Made by a program: the position numbers and the translations under genes | Assembly: GCF_002095395.1 (NCBI RefSeq) | Contig: NZ_MJEI01000089.1 | Location: 25,707 to 89,706, forward strand | Reading direction: 5' to 3' | DNA from: Williamsia sp. 1135 | GTDB lineage: Bacteria > Actinomycetota > Actinomycetes > Mycobacteriales > Mycobacteriaceae | Length of the DNA: 64,000 bases | The notes under the pieces: generated by a model | Told to the model about the DNA's origin: nothing | What the model saw: only the letters and a program-made list of their open reading frames with translations | Database searches by the model: none | Part shown: one piece after another, positions 45,365-53,504 of the stretch | Layout: each line of letters begins with the position of its first letter | Position numbering within the stretch: the stretch's first letter is position 1

Positions 45365-45407
45365 GTATTTCAGGCTAGTCGGACCGCGCGCGGCGCCGTG
45401 ATCTGCC

Positions 45408-45794
45408 CTACAGCGTCAACCCGATGGCCAGCGCGACGCCTCCGATGGCCGGTGGGACGAGCTGGATCAGCGCGGACCGAGATTTGCTGGGCGAGGACGT
45501 GATGAGTACGAGTCCAGCGGCCACCATCGAACCGGCCCCCGCGAACACCAGCGCTGAGCCCGCCGCGGTCTGGTCGCCCGCGATCAGCACGATCCCGGTC
45601 ACCGTCACGATCGCGAGGAAGAGATTGTAGAAGCCCTGGTTGTAGGCCATCTCCTTGGTCGCCTCGGCTTGTTCCGCACTGGTGCCGAACGTCTTTCTCG
45701 TTGCTGGTGCGGTCCACTGCACCGATTCGAGGACGAAGATGTATACGTGGATGAGCGCAGCGAGGCCGGCGAAGATCAGTCCCAAGACAGTCAC
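45408..45794 (-). CDS. DUF1304 membrane protein
   Basis: The 128-residue protein has four hydrophobic segments. Helix 1 is followed by [22 protein letters not shown], and [14 protein letters not shown] follows, both diagnostic of DUF1304. It is a small inner-membrane protein of unknown role, widely found near stress or lipid genes. It lies 43 bp upstream of purC on the same strand and could be its operon leader gene, but this may simply be packing. It is divergent from the SelW-like gene at 45851. Confidence 0.88.
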   Translation of the reverse strand: MTVLGLIFAGLAALIHVYIFVLESVQWTAPATRKTFGTSAEQAEATKEMAYNQGFYNLFLAIVTVTGIVLIAGDQTAAGSALVFAGAGSMVAAGLVLITSSPSKSRSALIQLVPPAIGGVALAIGLTL

Positions 45795-45850
45795 CGGTCG
45801 AGCTTAGTGTGACGGACGGGTTCCCAGCAGCCGGCTGCAACAATGACCCC

Positions 45851-46150
45851 GTGACTGAATCCAACGCGGCCGTGACCATCACCTACTGCACACAGTGCAA
45901 CTGGGTTCTGCGGGCATCCTGGATGGCCACCGAATTGCTGAACACTTTCGGCACCGAGTTGGGGTCGGTCACGCTCGTCCCGGGCACCGGCGGCGTCTTC
46001 TCGATCGACGTCGACGGCGAGCTCATCTGGGAGCGCAAGCGTGACAACGGTTTTCCTGACATCGTCACGCTGAAGAAGCTCGTACGCAATGTCGCGGCAC
46101 CGGAGTGGGATCTCGGCCACGCAGACAAGACCGATGCCGAGCAGGCCTAG
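45851..46150 (+). CDS. SelT/SelW/SelH-family redox protein (Cys form)
   Basis: The 99-residue protein has the Rdx fold signature VTITYCTQCNWVLRASWMATELL, here with a CxxC pair (Cys13 and Cys16 by the GTG start) in place of Cys-x-x-selenocysteine, and GGVFSIDVDGELIWERKRDNGFPD. The open frame starts at 45809, but the GTG at 45851 gives the normal family start. It is probably a small thiol-disulphide redox protein. Its stop codon shares CTAG with the stop of the convergent flavoprotein gene. Confidence 0.85.
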   Translation: MTESNAAVTITYCTQCNWVLRASWMATELLNTFGTELGSVTLVPGTGGVFSIDVDGELIWERKRDNGFPDIVTLKKLVRNVAAPEWDLGHADKTDAEQA

Positions 46151-46641
46151 TCGCTGCCGCTGATCGCCGACGGCGCCGCGCCCGGAAACCGGGTTTCGAA
46201 GTCGAGTACACCCACCCAGGTGGGCCGCACGGCAATGCGGTGCATCGTCGCACCGTCGGCGCGCAATCCCGCGAAGTACTCGTCGGCGGCACCGGCGGGC
46301 ATACCGCGGCGCATCGTCAGCTCGTACTCGGGCACAATGCCGTCGACGTCGGTGACCACTGCGTCGCCGCGCAGCAGCAAGACGTGTGGCGGTGCGTCCG
46401 CGGTGTCGATCGTGATCGCCACGGCAGGGTTACGGCGCAGCGCCCGCACCTTCGCGGCGCCGGTGAACGTCGCCATCACCAATTCGGTACCGGTCCACCA
46501 GTGATTGATAGGGAGCACCCGCGGAGTTCCGTCGGACGCCGTGTAGGCCAGGCGAGCGGGGATGTCCATCTGCAGCAGTTCTTGTGCGACAACTGACTGC
46601 ATGAGGCCGAGGTCGCCTTGCGGCAGCGTGTCGATGGTCAT
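46147..46641 (-). CDS. Pyridoxamine 5'-phosphate oxidase-like flavin-binding protein
   Basis: The 164-residue split-barrel protein contains MDIPARLAYTASDGTPRVLPINHWWTGTELVMATFTGAAKVRALRRNPAVAITIDT (given in part; residues about 29-84), the FMN/F420-binding face of this superfamily. In actinobacteria many such proteins bind F420 or FMN and reduce small molecules. It is coupled to the SRPBCC gene by a 4-bp overlap at 46638-46641, so it belongs to the ArsR-SRPBCC operon. No specific substrate can be named. Confidence 0.87.
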   Translation of the reverse strand: MTIDTLPQGDLGLMQSVVAQELLQMDIPARLAYTASDGTPRVLPINHWWTGTELVMATFTGAAKVRALRRNPAVAITIDTADAPPHVLLLRGDAVVTDVDGIVPEYELTMRRGMPAGAADEYFAGLRADGATMHRIAVRPTWVGVLDFETRFPGAAPSAISGSD

Positions 46642-47090
46642 GACGCCGCCTCCACGAACCTGTGGAGCTTGTCGAACGAACTTCCCCAGCCTCCTTTGGC
46701 GCCGTCGTCCGAGCTCAGCGGTCCCGGTGCCAGCAGGTGGAAGGTCATGGTGGTCGTGCCCGGTGAGGATTCGACGAAGGTCACCGTGCAGACCGAAACC
46801 GATTCCGCGTCGGTCGGATCGCCCCAGGAGAACACCAGCCGCTCCGGCCGGGATACCTCCCGATAGACGCCTCTCGAGGCGAACTCCTCACCATTCGGAC
46901 CCACCACCACACCCCCGTATTCACCGCCGGGCCGACCTTCGCCATACATCCGGTCCCGCGGCATCGTGAAACCTTCAGGACCCATCCATTGCGAAGCCTG
47001 ATCGCTGTCGACCCAGGCGTCGAACACCACCTCGGGCCTGGCGGCGAACTCCCGCACGATGGTGAACTCGCGAGTTGCTGTGTCTGTCAT
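46638..47090 (-). CDS. SRPBCC (AHSA1/START-like) protein
   Basis: The 150-residue protein shows the Aha1/CalC-type start FTIVREFAARPEVVFDAWVDSDQASQWMGPEG (in part) and later VYREVSRPERLVFSW and GWGSSFDKLHRFVE. These bind hydrophobic ligands in a helix-grip cavity. The open frame starts at 47237, but the ATG at 47090 forms ATGA with the ArsR stop. ArsR plus SRPBCC pairs are widespread in actinobacteria. The order ArsR-SRPBCC-flavoprotein suggests a small ligand-response operon. Confidence 0.9.
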   Translation of the reverse strand: MTDTATREFTIVREFAARPEVVFDAWVDSDQASQWMGPEGFTMPRDRMYGEGRPGGEYGGVVVGPNGEEFASRGVYREVSRPERLVFSWGDPTDAESVSVCTVTFVESSPGTTTMTFHLLAPGPLSSDDGAKGGWGSSFDKLHRFVEAAS

Positions 47091-47434
47091 GGTTCTTCCT
47101 CTCGGTTGCCGGATGCCGTGATCCGATTGATGTGTTGCTCGAGGCGGTCGAAGCTGCTTTCCCAGAACCGGCGGTAGTCGCCGAGCCACGCGCTGGCCTC
47201 GGCGAGTGGGCCGGCCTCGAGGGAGCAGGGCCGCCATTGCGCGTCCCGCCCCCGTGAGATGAGGCCGGCCCGCTCGAGAACCTTGAGGTGCTTCGAGATC
47301 GCGGCCAGGCTCATGTCGAACGGCTCCGCCAGAGCCGACACGGTCGCCTCACCCTCGGACAACCGAGCCAGCAGTGCCCGTCGAGTGGGATCGGCGAGAG
47401 CCCCGAACACGGCACTGAGCTGATCTTCGCCCAC
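47087..47434 (-). CDS. ArsR-family repressor
   Basis: The 115-residue winged-helix protein has VFGALADPTRRALLARLSEGEATVSALAEPFDMSLAAISKHLKVLERAGLI (in part; DNA-binding helix MSLAAISKHLKVLE). It lacks metal-binding Cys clusters, so it is of the non-metal ArsR type that often pairs with SRPBCC proteins. The frame can be read from a TTG at 47461. I prefer the GTG at 47434, with AGGAG eight bases before it, which also leaves the palindrome at 47450-47488 upstream. It probably represses its own three-gene operon. Confidence 0.88.
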   Translation of the reverse strand: MGEDQLSAVFGALADPTRRALLARLSEGEATVSALAEPFDMSLAAISKHLKVLERAGLISRGRDAQWRPCSLEAGPLAEASAWLGDYRRFWESSFDRLEQHINRITASGNREEEP

Positions 47435-47449
47435 GACAACGTCTCCTAT

Positions 47450-47488
47450 GTATTCAACCAATCAGTTATTAACTGATGAGTTGAATAC
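47450..47488. promoter_or_regulatory. ArsR operator, 39-bp near-perfect palindrome
   Basis: Arms GTATTCAAC-CA-ATCAGTTA (47450-47468) and TAACTGAT-GA-GTTGAATAC (47470-47488) match except one base and a central T. The site ends 16 bp from the ArsR GTG start and is AT-rich in a GC-rich genome, as expected for promoter DNA under autorepression. Confidence 0.75.
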
Positions 47489-47520
47489 TATCCCCGCCTG
47501 GGCTGTTGTCAACCCTGATC

Positions 47521-47576
47521 GGCACGCTCGACGGCCGGTTCGGCACGCTCGACGGCCAGTTCGGCACGCTCGACGG
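47521..47576. repeat. 21-bp tandem repeat, 2.7 copies
   Basis: Units start GGCACGCTCGACGGCC and recur at 47521, 47542 and 47563, with one base change (G to A) in the second. The period of seven codons lets it read as GTLDGRF-like peptide on one strand, but no convincing gene contains it. Confidence 0.8.
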
Positions 47577-47598
47577 ACCCACAACGGTCTCGTGGCCC

Positions 47599-47712
47599 CG
47601 CACGTTCTGGACTGAGGAGGAGCGAGCGAAGCGATGCGACCGACGAGGGAAGAACGTGCGATCAGGGCCGCGACGACCCAGCGAGCGGGCGAGCAAAATT
47701 CAGCACAGCTAG
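47599..47712 (+). repeat. Dispersed palindromic element, copy A
   Basis: The first 62 bp are closed by perfect arms CGCACGTTCT and AGAACGTGCG (47599-47608 and 47651-47660), with a GAG/GCGA-rich interior. The next ~50 bp (GGGCCG, GCGAGC, AAAA, CACAGCT) also match copy B at 58872-58983, in inverted orientation. It abuts the purB stop codon. Confidence 0.75.
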
Positions 47713-49136
47713 AGAATCGGAGCAGGACCATACCCAGCGGCGTCGGGGTAGTCCTTCACCAGCTTTCCGACCTGGGCGACAACGTCTGCGACCTGGTGTT
47801 CGGCGGCACCGATGAATGCGGATTTGTCTGCGAGTGCGGCGTCGAGCGCGGCCCGGTCCAGCGGCAGCCGGTCGTCTGCGGCGAGCCGGTCCAGCAGGTC
47901 CGGTTCGCGACCGTCTTCGCGCATCGCGAGCGCCACCGCCACCGCGTTCTCCTTGATGGCCTCATGGGCCACTTCTCGTCCGACCCCGGCGCGGACTGCC
48001 GCGATCAGCACCTTCGTCGTCGCGAGGAACGGCAGGTACCGATCGAGTTCTTTCGCGATGACCGCCGGGTAGGCGCCGAATTCGGCGAGCACGGTCAGGA
48101 AGGTCTCCATCAACCCGTCGATGGCGAAAAATGCGTCGGGGAGGGCAACCCGCCGGATCACCGAACAGAAGACGTCACCTTCGTTCCACTGTGCACCCGC
48201 GAGCTCGGCGGCCATCGATCCATAGCCGCGGAGAATCACCTGGAGTCCGTTCACGCGCTCGCAGCTGCGGGTGTTCATCTTGTGTGGCATCGCCGAGCTG
48301 CCGACCTGACCCGGCTGGAACCCTTCGGTCACCAGCTCGTGACCGGCCATCAGCCGGATGGTGTGTGCGAGCGACGACGGGCCTGCCGCGACCTGCACGA
48401 GGGCGGAGACGACGTCGTGATCGAGCGACCGCGGGTAGACCTGGCCCACTGAGGTGAGTGACTTCGAAAAGCCGAGATGCTCAGCGACTTTCGCCTCCAA
48501 CTCGGACAGCTTCTCGACGTCCCCGTCGAGCAGGTCGAGCATGTCCTGACTGGTGCCCATCGGCCCCTTAATGCCGCGCAGCGGGTAACGGGCGATGAGT
48601 TCGCGCAGCCGGGTGAGCGAGATGAGCAACTCGTCGGCAGCTGATGCGAACCGCTTGCCGAGGGTGGTCGCCTGCGCCGCGACGTTGTGGCTGCGGCCCG
48701 CCATCACCACCGACGAGTACTGTGCGGCACGCTCGGCAAGGCGGGCTGCGGTCGCGACACCATGCGCGTGGACGTGCTCGAGGGAGCGCAGGATCTGCAG
48801 CTGTTCGACGTTCTCGGTCAGGTCGCGGCTGGTCATGCCCTTGTGGATCTGCTCGTGCCCGGCGAGTGCGTTGAACTCCTCGATCCTGGCTTTCACGTCG
48901 TGACGGGTCACCCGTTCGCGATCGGCGATCGATTCGAGATCGATGTGGTCGAGGACGCGCTCGTAGTCGGCGATGGCGCCATCGGGAACGTCGACGCCCA
49001 GGTCGCGTTGCGCCTTGAGGACAGCGATCCACAGCTGCCGCTCCAGCACGATCTTGTGGTCGGCGGACCACAGACGCACCAGGTCAGCAGAGGCGTAACG
49101 TCCGGCCAGGACGTTGGCCACCCGCGGTTTGGTCAC
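47709..49136 (-). CDS. purB: PurB, adenylosuccinate lyase
   Basis: The enzyme (about 475 residues from the GTG at 49136) performs two fumarate-releasing steps in purine synthesis. It has the fumarase-superfamily motifs MTSRDLTENVEQLQILRS, MAGRSHNVAAQATTLGKR (catalytic His region), KGPMGTSQDML, and the signature loop GSSAMPHKMNTRSCERV. The open frame continues upstream to 49298; GTG codons at 49136 and 49157 are both plausible and neither has a strong ribosome site. The family start (VTKPRVANVLAGRYAS) favours 49136. The gene ends inside repeat copy A. Confidence 0.94.
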   Translation of the reverse strand: MTKPRVANVLAGRYASADLVRLWSADHKIVLERQLWIAVLKAQRDLGVDVPDGAIADYERVLDHIDLESIADRERVTRHDVKARIEEFNALAGHEQIHKGMTSRDLTENVEQLQILRSLEHVHAHGVATAARLAERAAQYSSVVMAGRSHNVAAQATTLGKRFASAADELLISLTRLRELIARYPLRGIKGPMGTSQDMLDLLDGDVEKLSELEAKVAEHLGFSKSLTSVGQVYPRSLDHDVVSALVQVAAGPSSLAHTIRLMAGHELVTEGFQPGQVGSSAMPHKMNTRSCERVNGLQVILRGYGSMAAELAGAQWNEGDVFCSVIRRVALPDAFFAIDGLMETFLTVLAEFGAYPAVIAKELDRYLPFLATTKVLIAAVRAGVGREVAHEAIKENAVAVALAMREDGREPDLLDRLAADDRLPLDRAALDAALADKSAFIGAAEHQVADVVAQVGKLVKDYPDAAGYGPAPIL

Positions 49137-49209
49137 TGTCAATTCTGATTCAGGCACCGGCCCATTATGCGATACGCCGACAGGGGCGAGAAATTCGTCG
49201 TTCGCGACC

Positions 49210-49809
49210 TCAGGCCGAGGCGACCGGGGCCAACTGATCGATGACCTCGCACAGCGCCACCTGGGTGACCTTGACCAGGTCGTCGACGGAGTCGGCAAGG
49301 GCCCCGATCACGACGCCGTCCTCGACTGCCATGAGCTGTTCGATCCCCGTCGGATCGGTGCTGCGTCCGGACTTCTCCAGAACCTCAAAATGTATGTTGC
49401 GTAGCGAGTTACGGTGGTCGACCAACACCTGATGCAGGCGTGGCACGCGCGCACACAGGACTATCGCCTCGTACCGGCAGGTCAGTCGCTCGCGGGTGGT
49501 CCGCTCGCCCACGAACACCTCGGCCAATGCCTCGGCGGTGGTCTCACCGCCCCGGCGTCGCCTGGGTAGCGCGTGCGCTCGTTCTGCGATGGCGTCGTGG
49601 TCGCCGCGACAGTTGAACGCGACCGCCTCGACGACCAGATCCTCAAGGGAGGCAAAGTAATACGTGGTCGAGGCCAGGGGTAGTTGAGCTCGGTCCGCGA
49701 CCGCACGGTGACGCACGGCGTCGAATCCACCTTCGAGCAGCAGTTCCCCGGCGGCGGCGATCAGTCTCTCGCGCCGACGCGTTCCTTTGGGGGTCGCAGC
49801 TGCTCTCAC
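49210..49809 (-). CDS. TetR-family regulator
   Basis: The 199-residue protein has RRERLIAAAGELLLEGGFDAVRHRAVADRAQLPLASTTYYFASLEDLVVEAV (in part), a TetR DNA-binding domain with recognition helix STTYYFASLEDL. The C-terminal domain carries LTCRYEAIVLCARVPRLHQVLVDHR. It starts with GTG. It lies upstream of purB on the same strand, with 73 bp between, and downstream of an aminotransferase gene; its target is not evident. No clear palindrome is visible in the 98 bp in front of it. Confidence 0.88.
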   Translation of the reverse strand: MRAAATPKGTRRRERLIAAAGELLLEGGFDAVRHRAVADRAQLPLASTTYYFASLEDLVVEAVAFNCRGDHDAIAERAHALPRRRRGGETTAEALAEVFVGERTTRERLTCRYEAIVLCARVPRLHQVLVDHRNSLRNIHFEVLEKSGRSTDPTGIEQLMAVEDGVVIGALADSVDDLVKVTQVALCEVIDQLAPVASA

Positions 49810-49907
49810 CCCGCCATGGTGCCAAAGCCGCGCAGCGGTAGGTCCATTTCCGCGAAAATCTGACCCTGGGAAACGATTTCAGCTATTGGGCCATCGGGAC
49901 GGCATTG

Positions 49908-51059
49908 TCAGCGCAAGACCGGTTCGAGTCGGCGCAGTGCCTCACCGATGTCATCGGTCGCGCCGGCGAAGCTCATCCGCACGGTCTGGTTGCCGCGACG
50001 GGTGTCGAAATCGAGTCCGGGCGCCATCGCGACCCCGGTCTGTTCCAGCACGCCTTCACACCAACCGAGGGAGTCATCGGTGATCGCGGACAGGTCTGCG
50101 TACACGTAGAAGGCCCCGTCGGGCGGCGCCACATCGGTGACCCCCAGCGCCGCCAGCCCGTCGACGAGCAGTTCGCGATTGCGGGCGTACCTGCGGACGT
50201 GGCCGTCGAGCTCGACCTTCGACTCATTGCTGAACGCCGCGACCGCGGCGTGCTGACTGATCGTGGGCGGGCAGATCGTGAGATTGGCCGTCAGCCGCTC
50301 GACGGCACGCCGTAACGGCGCCGGCACCAGCATCCATCCCAGCCGCCAGCCGGTCATGCAGTAGTACTTCGACACCGAGCCCATCACCACCGACTGCCGA
50401 GAGGTCTCCCAGGCGCAGGACGTGGGCCTGCCGTAGCTGATCCCGTGGTAGATCTCGTCGGAGATCAGCAGGGTGCCGTGGGCGTCGCACCAGCGAGCGA
50501 GGTCTGCGAGTTCGGCCGGATCCAGGATGGTCCCTGTGGGGTTCGCCGGACTGGCGACGATCAGTCCCGCGGGCGGACGATCGAGCGCGTCGAGCATCGC
50601 AGTGGTGGGTTGGAAACGCGTCTGGGGGCCACAGTCGAGTTCCACGACCTCACAGCCGAGCGCGGCGAGGCTGTTGCGGTAGGCGGGGTACCCGGGCCGG
50701 GCCATGGCGACGGTGTCACCGGCGTCGAATGCCGCCAGGAAGATGAGTGTGAAGGCTCCCGACGAACCGGTCGTGATGACCACGTCGGCTGCCTCGGCCT
50801 GGACACCGTAGGTGTCGGTGTAGTGCTGAGCGACCACCTCGCGCAGCGGCATGATGCCGAGTGATTCGGTGTAGCCCAGCGGAGACGCGTCGAGCGCCGA
50901 CTTCGTCGCGGCCAGGACGGGAGCGGGCGCGGACGTCGACGGCTGTCCGGCGGCCAGCGAGATGACGTCCAGACCCCGCACCCTGCGCTGCGCGATTGCT
51001 GCCAACACGTCCATCACGTGGAACATCTGCACTTCGGATCTGTCTGATTGCGACCGCAT
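49908..51059 (-). CDS. PLP-dependent aminotransferase (class I)
   Basis: The 383-residue fold type I enzyme contains ITTGSSGAFTLIFLAAFDAGD (cofactor phosphate loop), IVASPANPTGTILDP, SDEIYHGISYG and the Schiff-base lysine in MGSVSKYYCMTGWRLGWM. A C-terminal Arg motif (GNQTVRMSFAG) binds the substrate carboxylate. It resembles aspartate/aromatic aminotransferases of the AspC/AlaA group; the actual amino donor cannot be told. It is divergent from a lipoprotein esterase 97 bp away. Confidence 0.9.
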   Translation of the reverse strand: MRSQSDRSEVQMFHVMDVLAAIAQRRVRGLDVISLAAGQPSTSAPAPVLAATKSALDASPLGYTESLGIMPLREVVAQHYTDTYGVQAEAADVVITTGSSGAFTLIFLAAFDAGDTVAMARPGYPAYRNSLAALGCEVVELDCGPQTRFQPTTAMLDALDRPPAGLIVASPANPTGTILDPAELADLARWCDAHGTLLISDEIYHGISYGRPTSCAWETSRQSVVMGSVSKYYCMTGWRLGWMLVPAPLRRAVERLTANLTICPPTISQHAAVAAFSNESKVELDGHVRRYARNRELLVDGLAALGVTDVAPPDGAFYVYADLSAITDDSLGWCEGVLEQTGVAMAPGLDFDTRRGNQTVRMSFAGATDDIGEALRRLEPVLR

Positions 51060-51156
51060 GAGTTCGAAGTTAGCCTCCTCGACCAGAGGACGTCAGGTGT
51101 GTCGTTCGCGTGCACCACCGACCACCGGCGCGCTCGCAGGTACCGTGTATTCCGCA

Positions 51157-52107
51157 ATGAGTACTTTTGGCAGCCGCAACATCAGGGGCAGCGGCGAATC
51201 CCGGACACCACGTGGCGTCACCGGCCGTCGCGCTGTGCTGGGTGCCGGACTGGGCCTGGGAGCGCTCGGGATCCTGGCGGCCTGCGGCAAAGACGAACCG
51301 GAGCGGGTCGCGCCGCAGCCTGCCCGCGCCAACGACCCCGGGGCGCAGACCACCTCTCCCCCACCGGCGGTCACCGGTGCCGCCGAGATGTTCACCGGAA
51401 GTTTCGTGTCGGCGAAAATGCTTGGCCGACAGACCAACTGGACGGTCGCCCGACCTGCGGGCGTGACCGGCGACCTGCCGGTCGTCGTCGTCCTCCATGC
51501 CCTGAACACCGACCAGCGCGCAGCCTTCCAGGGTGGGCTGGAGATGCAGAACCTGATGCAGCAATGGGCCACCGAGGGCAATGCTCCGTTCGCACTGGCG
51601 TCGGTGGACGCCGCGCGCAGCTATTACCACCCCCGCGCAGACGGCACCGACGGCGGGGCGATGGTGCTCGAAGAGTTCCTGCCACTGCTCGAGGGCACCC
51701 CCGAACTCGGGTTGCGCACCGACCGGGTCGGGTTCTTCGGTTGGTCGATGGGTGGTTACGGCGCGTTGCGCCTGGGGGCGATGCTGGGCGCCCCTCGGGT
51801 CGCGGCGATCGCTGTCAGCTCCCCCGCCCTGTGGGCCGACCCCGCCACCTTTCCCGCGAGGGCATTCGACAATGCTGCCGACTACCAGGCCAACTCGCTG
51901 TTCGGACAACAGGATTCGTTCTCCAAGATCCCACTGCTGATCGAATGCGGGTCAAGCGACCAATTCTTCACCTACACCCGGCAGTGGATGGCGGGGCTGC
52001 GTCCACCCCCCGCATTCGGGACCTCGCCGGGCGGCCACACAAACCGGTACTGGCGCGGCGTGCTGCCCGGGCAGGTGACCTTCCTCGGCCGCAACCTCGC
52101 GGGCTGA
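51157..52107 (+). CDS. Lipoprotein esterase (alpha/beta hydrolase, esterase D/antigen 85-like fold)
   Basis: The 316-residue protein has a twin-arginine-like signal (GRRAVLGAGLGLGALGILAACG) ending in the lipobox LAAC, so it is lipid-anchored on the outer face of the membrane. A Pro/Ala linker follows. The hydrolase domain has VVVVLHALNTDQRAAF, the nucleophile elbow GFFGWSMGGYGALRLG, and late Asp (SSDQFF) and His (SPGGHTNRYW). The frame extends upstream, but the ATG at 51157 gives the signal peptide. Divergent from the aminotransferase gene. Substrate unknown; mycolyl esterases share the fold. Confidence 0.88.
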   Translation: MSTFGSRNIRGSGESRTPRGVTGRRAVLGAGLGLGALGILAACGKDEPERVAPQPARANDPGAQTTSPPPAVTGAAEMFTGSFVSAKMLGRQTNWTVARPAGVTGDLPVVVVLHALNTDQRAAFQGGLEMQNLMQQWATEGNAPFALASVDAARSYYHPRADGTDGGAMVLEEFLPLLEGTPELGLRTDRVGFFGWSMGGYGALRLGAMLGAPRVAAIAVSSPALWADPATFPARAFDNAADYQANSLFGQQDSFSKIPLLIECGSSDQFFTYTRQWMAGLRPPPAFGTSPGGHTNRYWRGVLPGQVTFLGRNLAG

Positions 52108-52140
52108 AGTCGAAGGATCTGACAACTCCTCCGGTTCTTG
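52106..52140. repeat. 35-bp imperfect direct repeat, copy 1
   Basis: GAAGTCGAAGGA..CA..TCCTCCGGTT pattern; begins at the last base of the esterase stop codon. Each copy can form a short CGGAGGA/TCCTCCG-type hairpin. The partner is at 52175-52209. Confidence 0.6.
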
Positions 52141-52174
52141 CCACACCCTCCGGCTGCAACAGGAGGAGGTAGCC

Positions 52175-52209
52175 GAAGTCGGAGGAAATCGCAGGTCCTC
52201 CGGTTTCAG
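52175..52209. repeat. 35-bp imperfect direct repeat, copy 2
   Basis: In this copy the hairpin is perfect: CGGAGGA at 52180-52186 pairs with TCCTCCG at 52196-52202 over a 9-base loop. It lies between the convergent esterase and purD genes and probably helps termination. Confidence 0.6.
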
Positions 52210-52243
52210 CGCGCCCCCGGCAATCAGTGCAACTCCTACCAGA

Positions 52244-53494
52244 TCAGATACTGATCCGGCCCTCTTCGGCTGCGAGGCCGATGTCGCTCCGAAAGTGTGA
52301 TCCGGCCAGCTTGACCCCGGCGAGCCGTTCGTAGGCCTGGGCGCGCGCCGCAGCGAGGTCCGCACCGACCCCGACGACACTCAGCACGCGGCCCCCGCTG
52401 GAGACCACGGCACCGTCGGCGAGTGCGGTGCCGGCGTGCAGAACGCCCTCCGCGTCGGATCCGGTGATGGCGTCACCCGTCCGAGGCCTGCCGGGGTAGT
52501 TCTCCGCGGCGAGCACCACGGTCACGGCCGCGCCGTCTTCCCATTCCAGGGGAGGCAACTGGTCGAGCACGCCCGATGCCGTCGCGTTCAGCGCGACACC
52601 GAGCGGCGACTTCAGCAGGGCCAAGACAGCCTGGGTCTCGGGATCACCGAAGCGGCAATTGAATTCGACGACGGCGGGGCCGTCTGCCCCGATCGCCAGA
52701 CCCGCATACAGCAGACCCGAGAACGGGATCTCCCGCGCAAGCAACTCCGCCGCGACGGGTTTGACGACCTCGTCGACGATCCGCTGCGTCATCTCATCCG
52801 ACAGCCAGGGCAGCGGCGTGTAGGCACCCATGCCCCCGGTGTTCGGGCCGGCGTCGCCGTCACCCACGCGCTTGTGGTCCTGCGCGGGCAACAGTGGAAC
52901 GACCGTCGCGCCGTCGACGAGGCAGAAGAGCGACACCTCCGGGCCGTCGAGAAACGACTCGAGCAGGACCGGGTGTCCGCTTTCGAGCAGATCGGCAGCG
53001 TGGATGCGGGCTGCGTTCCGGTCGGTGGTGACCACGACGCCTTTGCCCGCGGCCAGGCCGTCGTCCTTGACCACCCAGGTCGGCCCGAAGCGATCGAGCG
53101 CGGCATCGAGGTGGGCGGGGTTGTCGACGATCTCGCTGTGCGCGGTGCGAACACCGGCAGCGGCCATCACATCTTTCGCAAAGGCCTTGGATCCCTCGAT
53201 CTTTGCCGCCTCGGCACCCGGACCGAACGTGGCGAATCCGGCGGCACGCAGGGCATCGGCAGCACCGAGCACCAGCGGCACCTCGGGGCCGATGACCACC
53301 AGATCAGCGGCGACGGACCTCGCGAGCGCCACCACGGCGTCGGACGAGACGATGTCAACATCGTGGTTGGTGGCCAGCGCTGCGGTACCCGGATTGCCGG
53401 GGGCCACATGTAGGTCGGTGACCGACGGGTCGCGCTGCAGGCCCAGAACTAGGGCGTGTTCGCGGCCGCCCGATCCGATGACGAGTACTCGCAC
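52244..53494 (-). CDS. purD: PurD, phosphoribosylamine-glycine ligase
   Basis: The 416-residue ATP-grasp enzyme makes GAR in step two of purine synthesis. It begins [19 protein letters not shown] (start GTG at 53494). Further motifs are [52 protein letters not shown] and [13 protein letters not shown], which span the ATP-grasp and metal sites. The open frame runs further upstream to 53575, but the GTG gives the conserved start. It lies 10 bp before the LtrA gene start region on the same strand. Confidence 0.95.
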   Translation of the reverse strand: MRVLVIGSGGREHALVLGLQRDPSVTDLHVAPGNPGTAALATNHDVDIVSSDAVVALARSVAADLVVIGPEVPLVLGAADALRAAGFATFGPGAEAAKIEGSKAFAKDVMAAAGVRTAHSEIVDNPAHLDAALDRFGPTWVVKDDGLAAGKGVVVTTDRNAARIHAADLLESGHPVLLESFLDGPEVSLFCLVDGATVVPLLPAQDHKRVGDGDAGPNTGGMGAYTPLPWLSDEMTQRIVDEVVKPVAAELLAREIPFSGLLYAGLAIGADGPAVVEFNCRFGDPETQAVLALLKSPLGVALNATASGVLDQLPPLEWEDGAAVTVVLAAENYPGRPRTGDAITGSDAEGVLHAGTALADGAVVSSGGRVLSVVGVGADLAAARAQAYERLAGVKLAGSHFRSDIGLAAEEGRISI

Positions 53495-53504
53495 GTGCCT
53501 GACC

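Noticed and set aside
47521..47576. Possible CRISPR array
   Set aside because: Repeats are directly adjacent with no spacers; the 31-bp array at 58769 likewise has none, and no cas genes are present.
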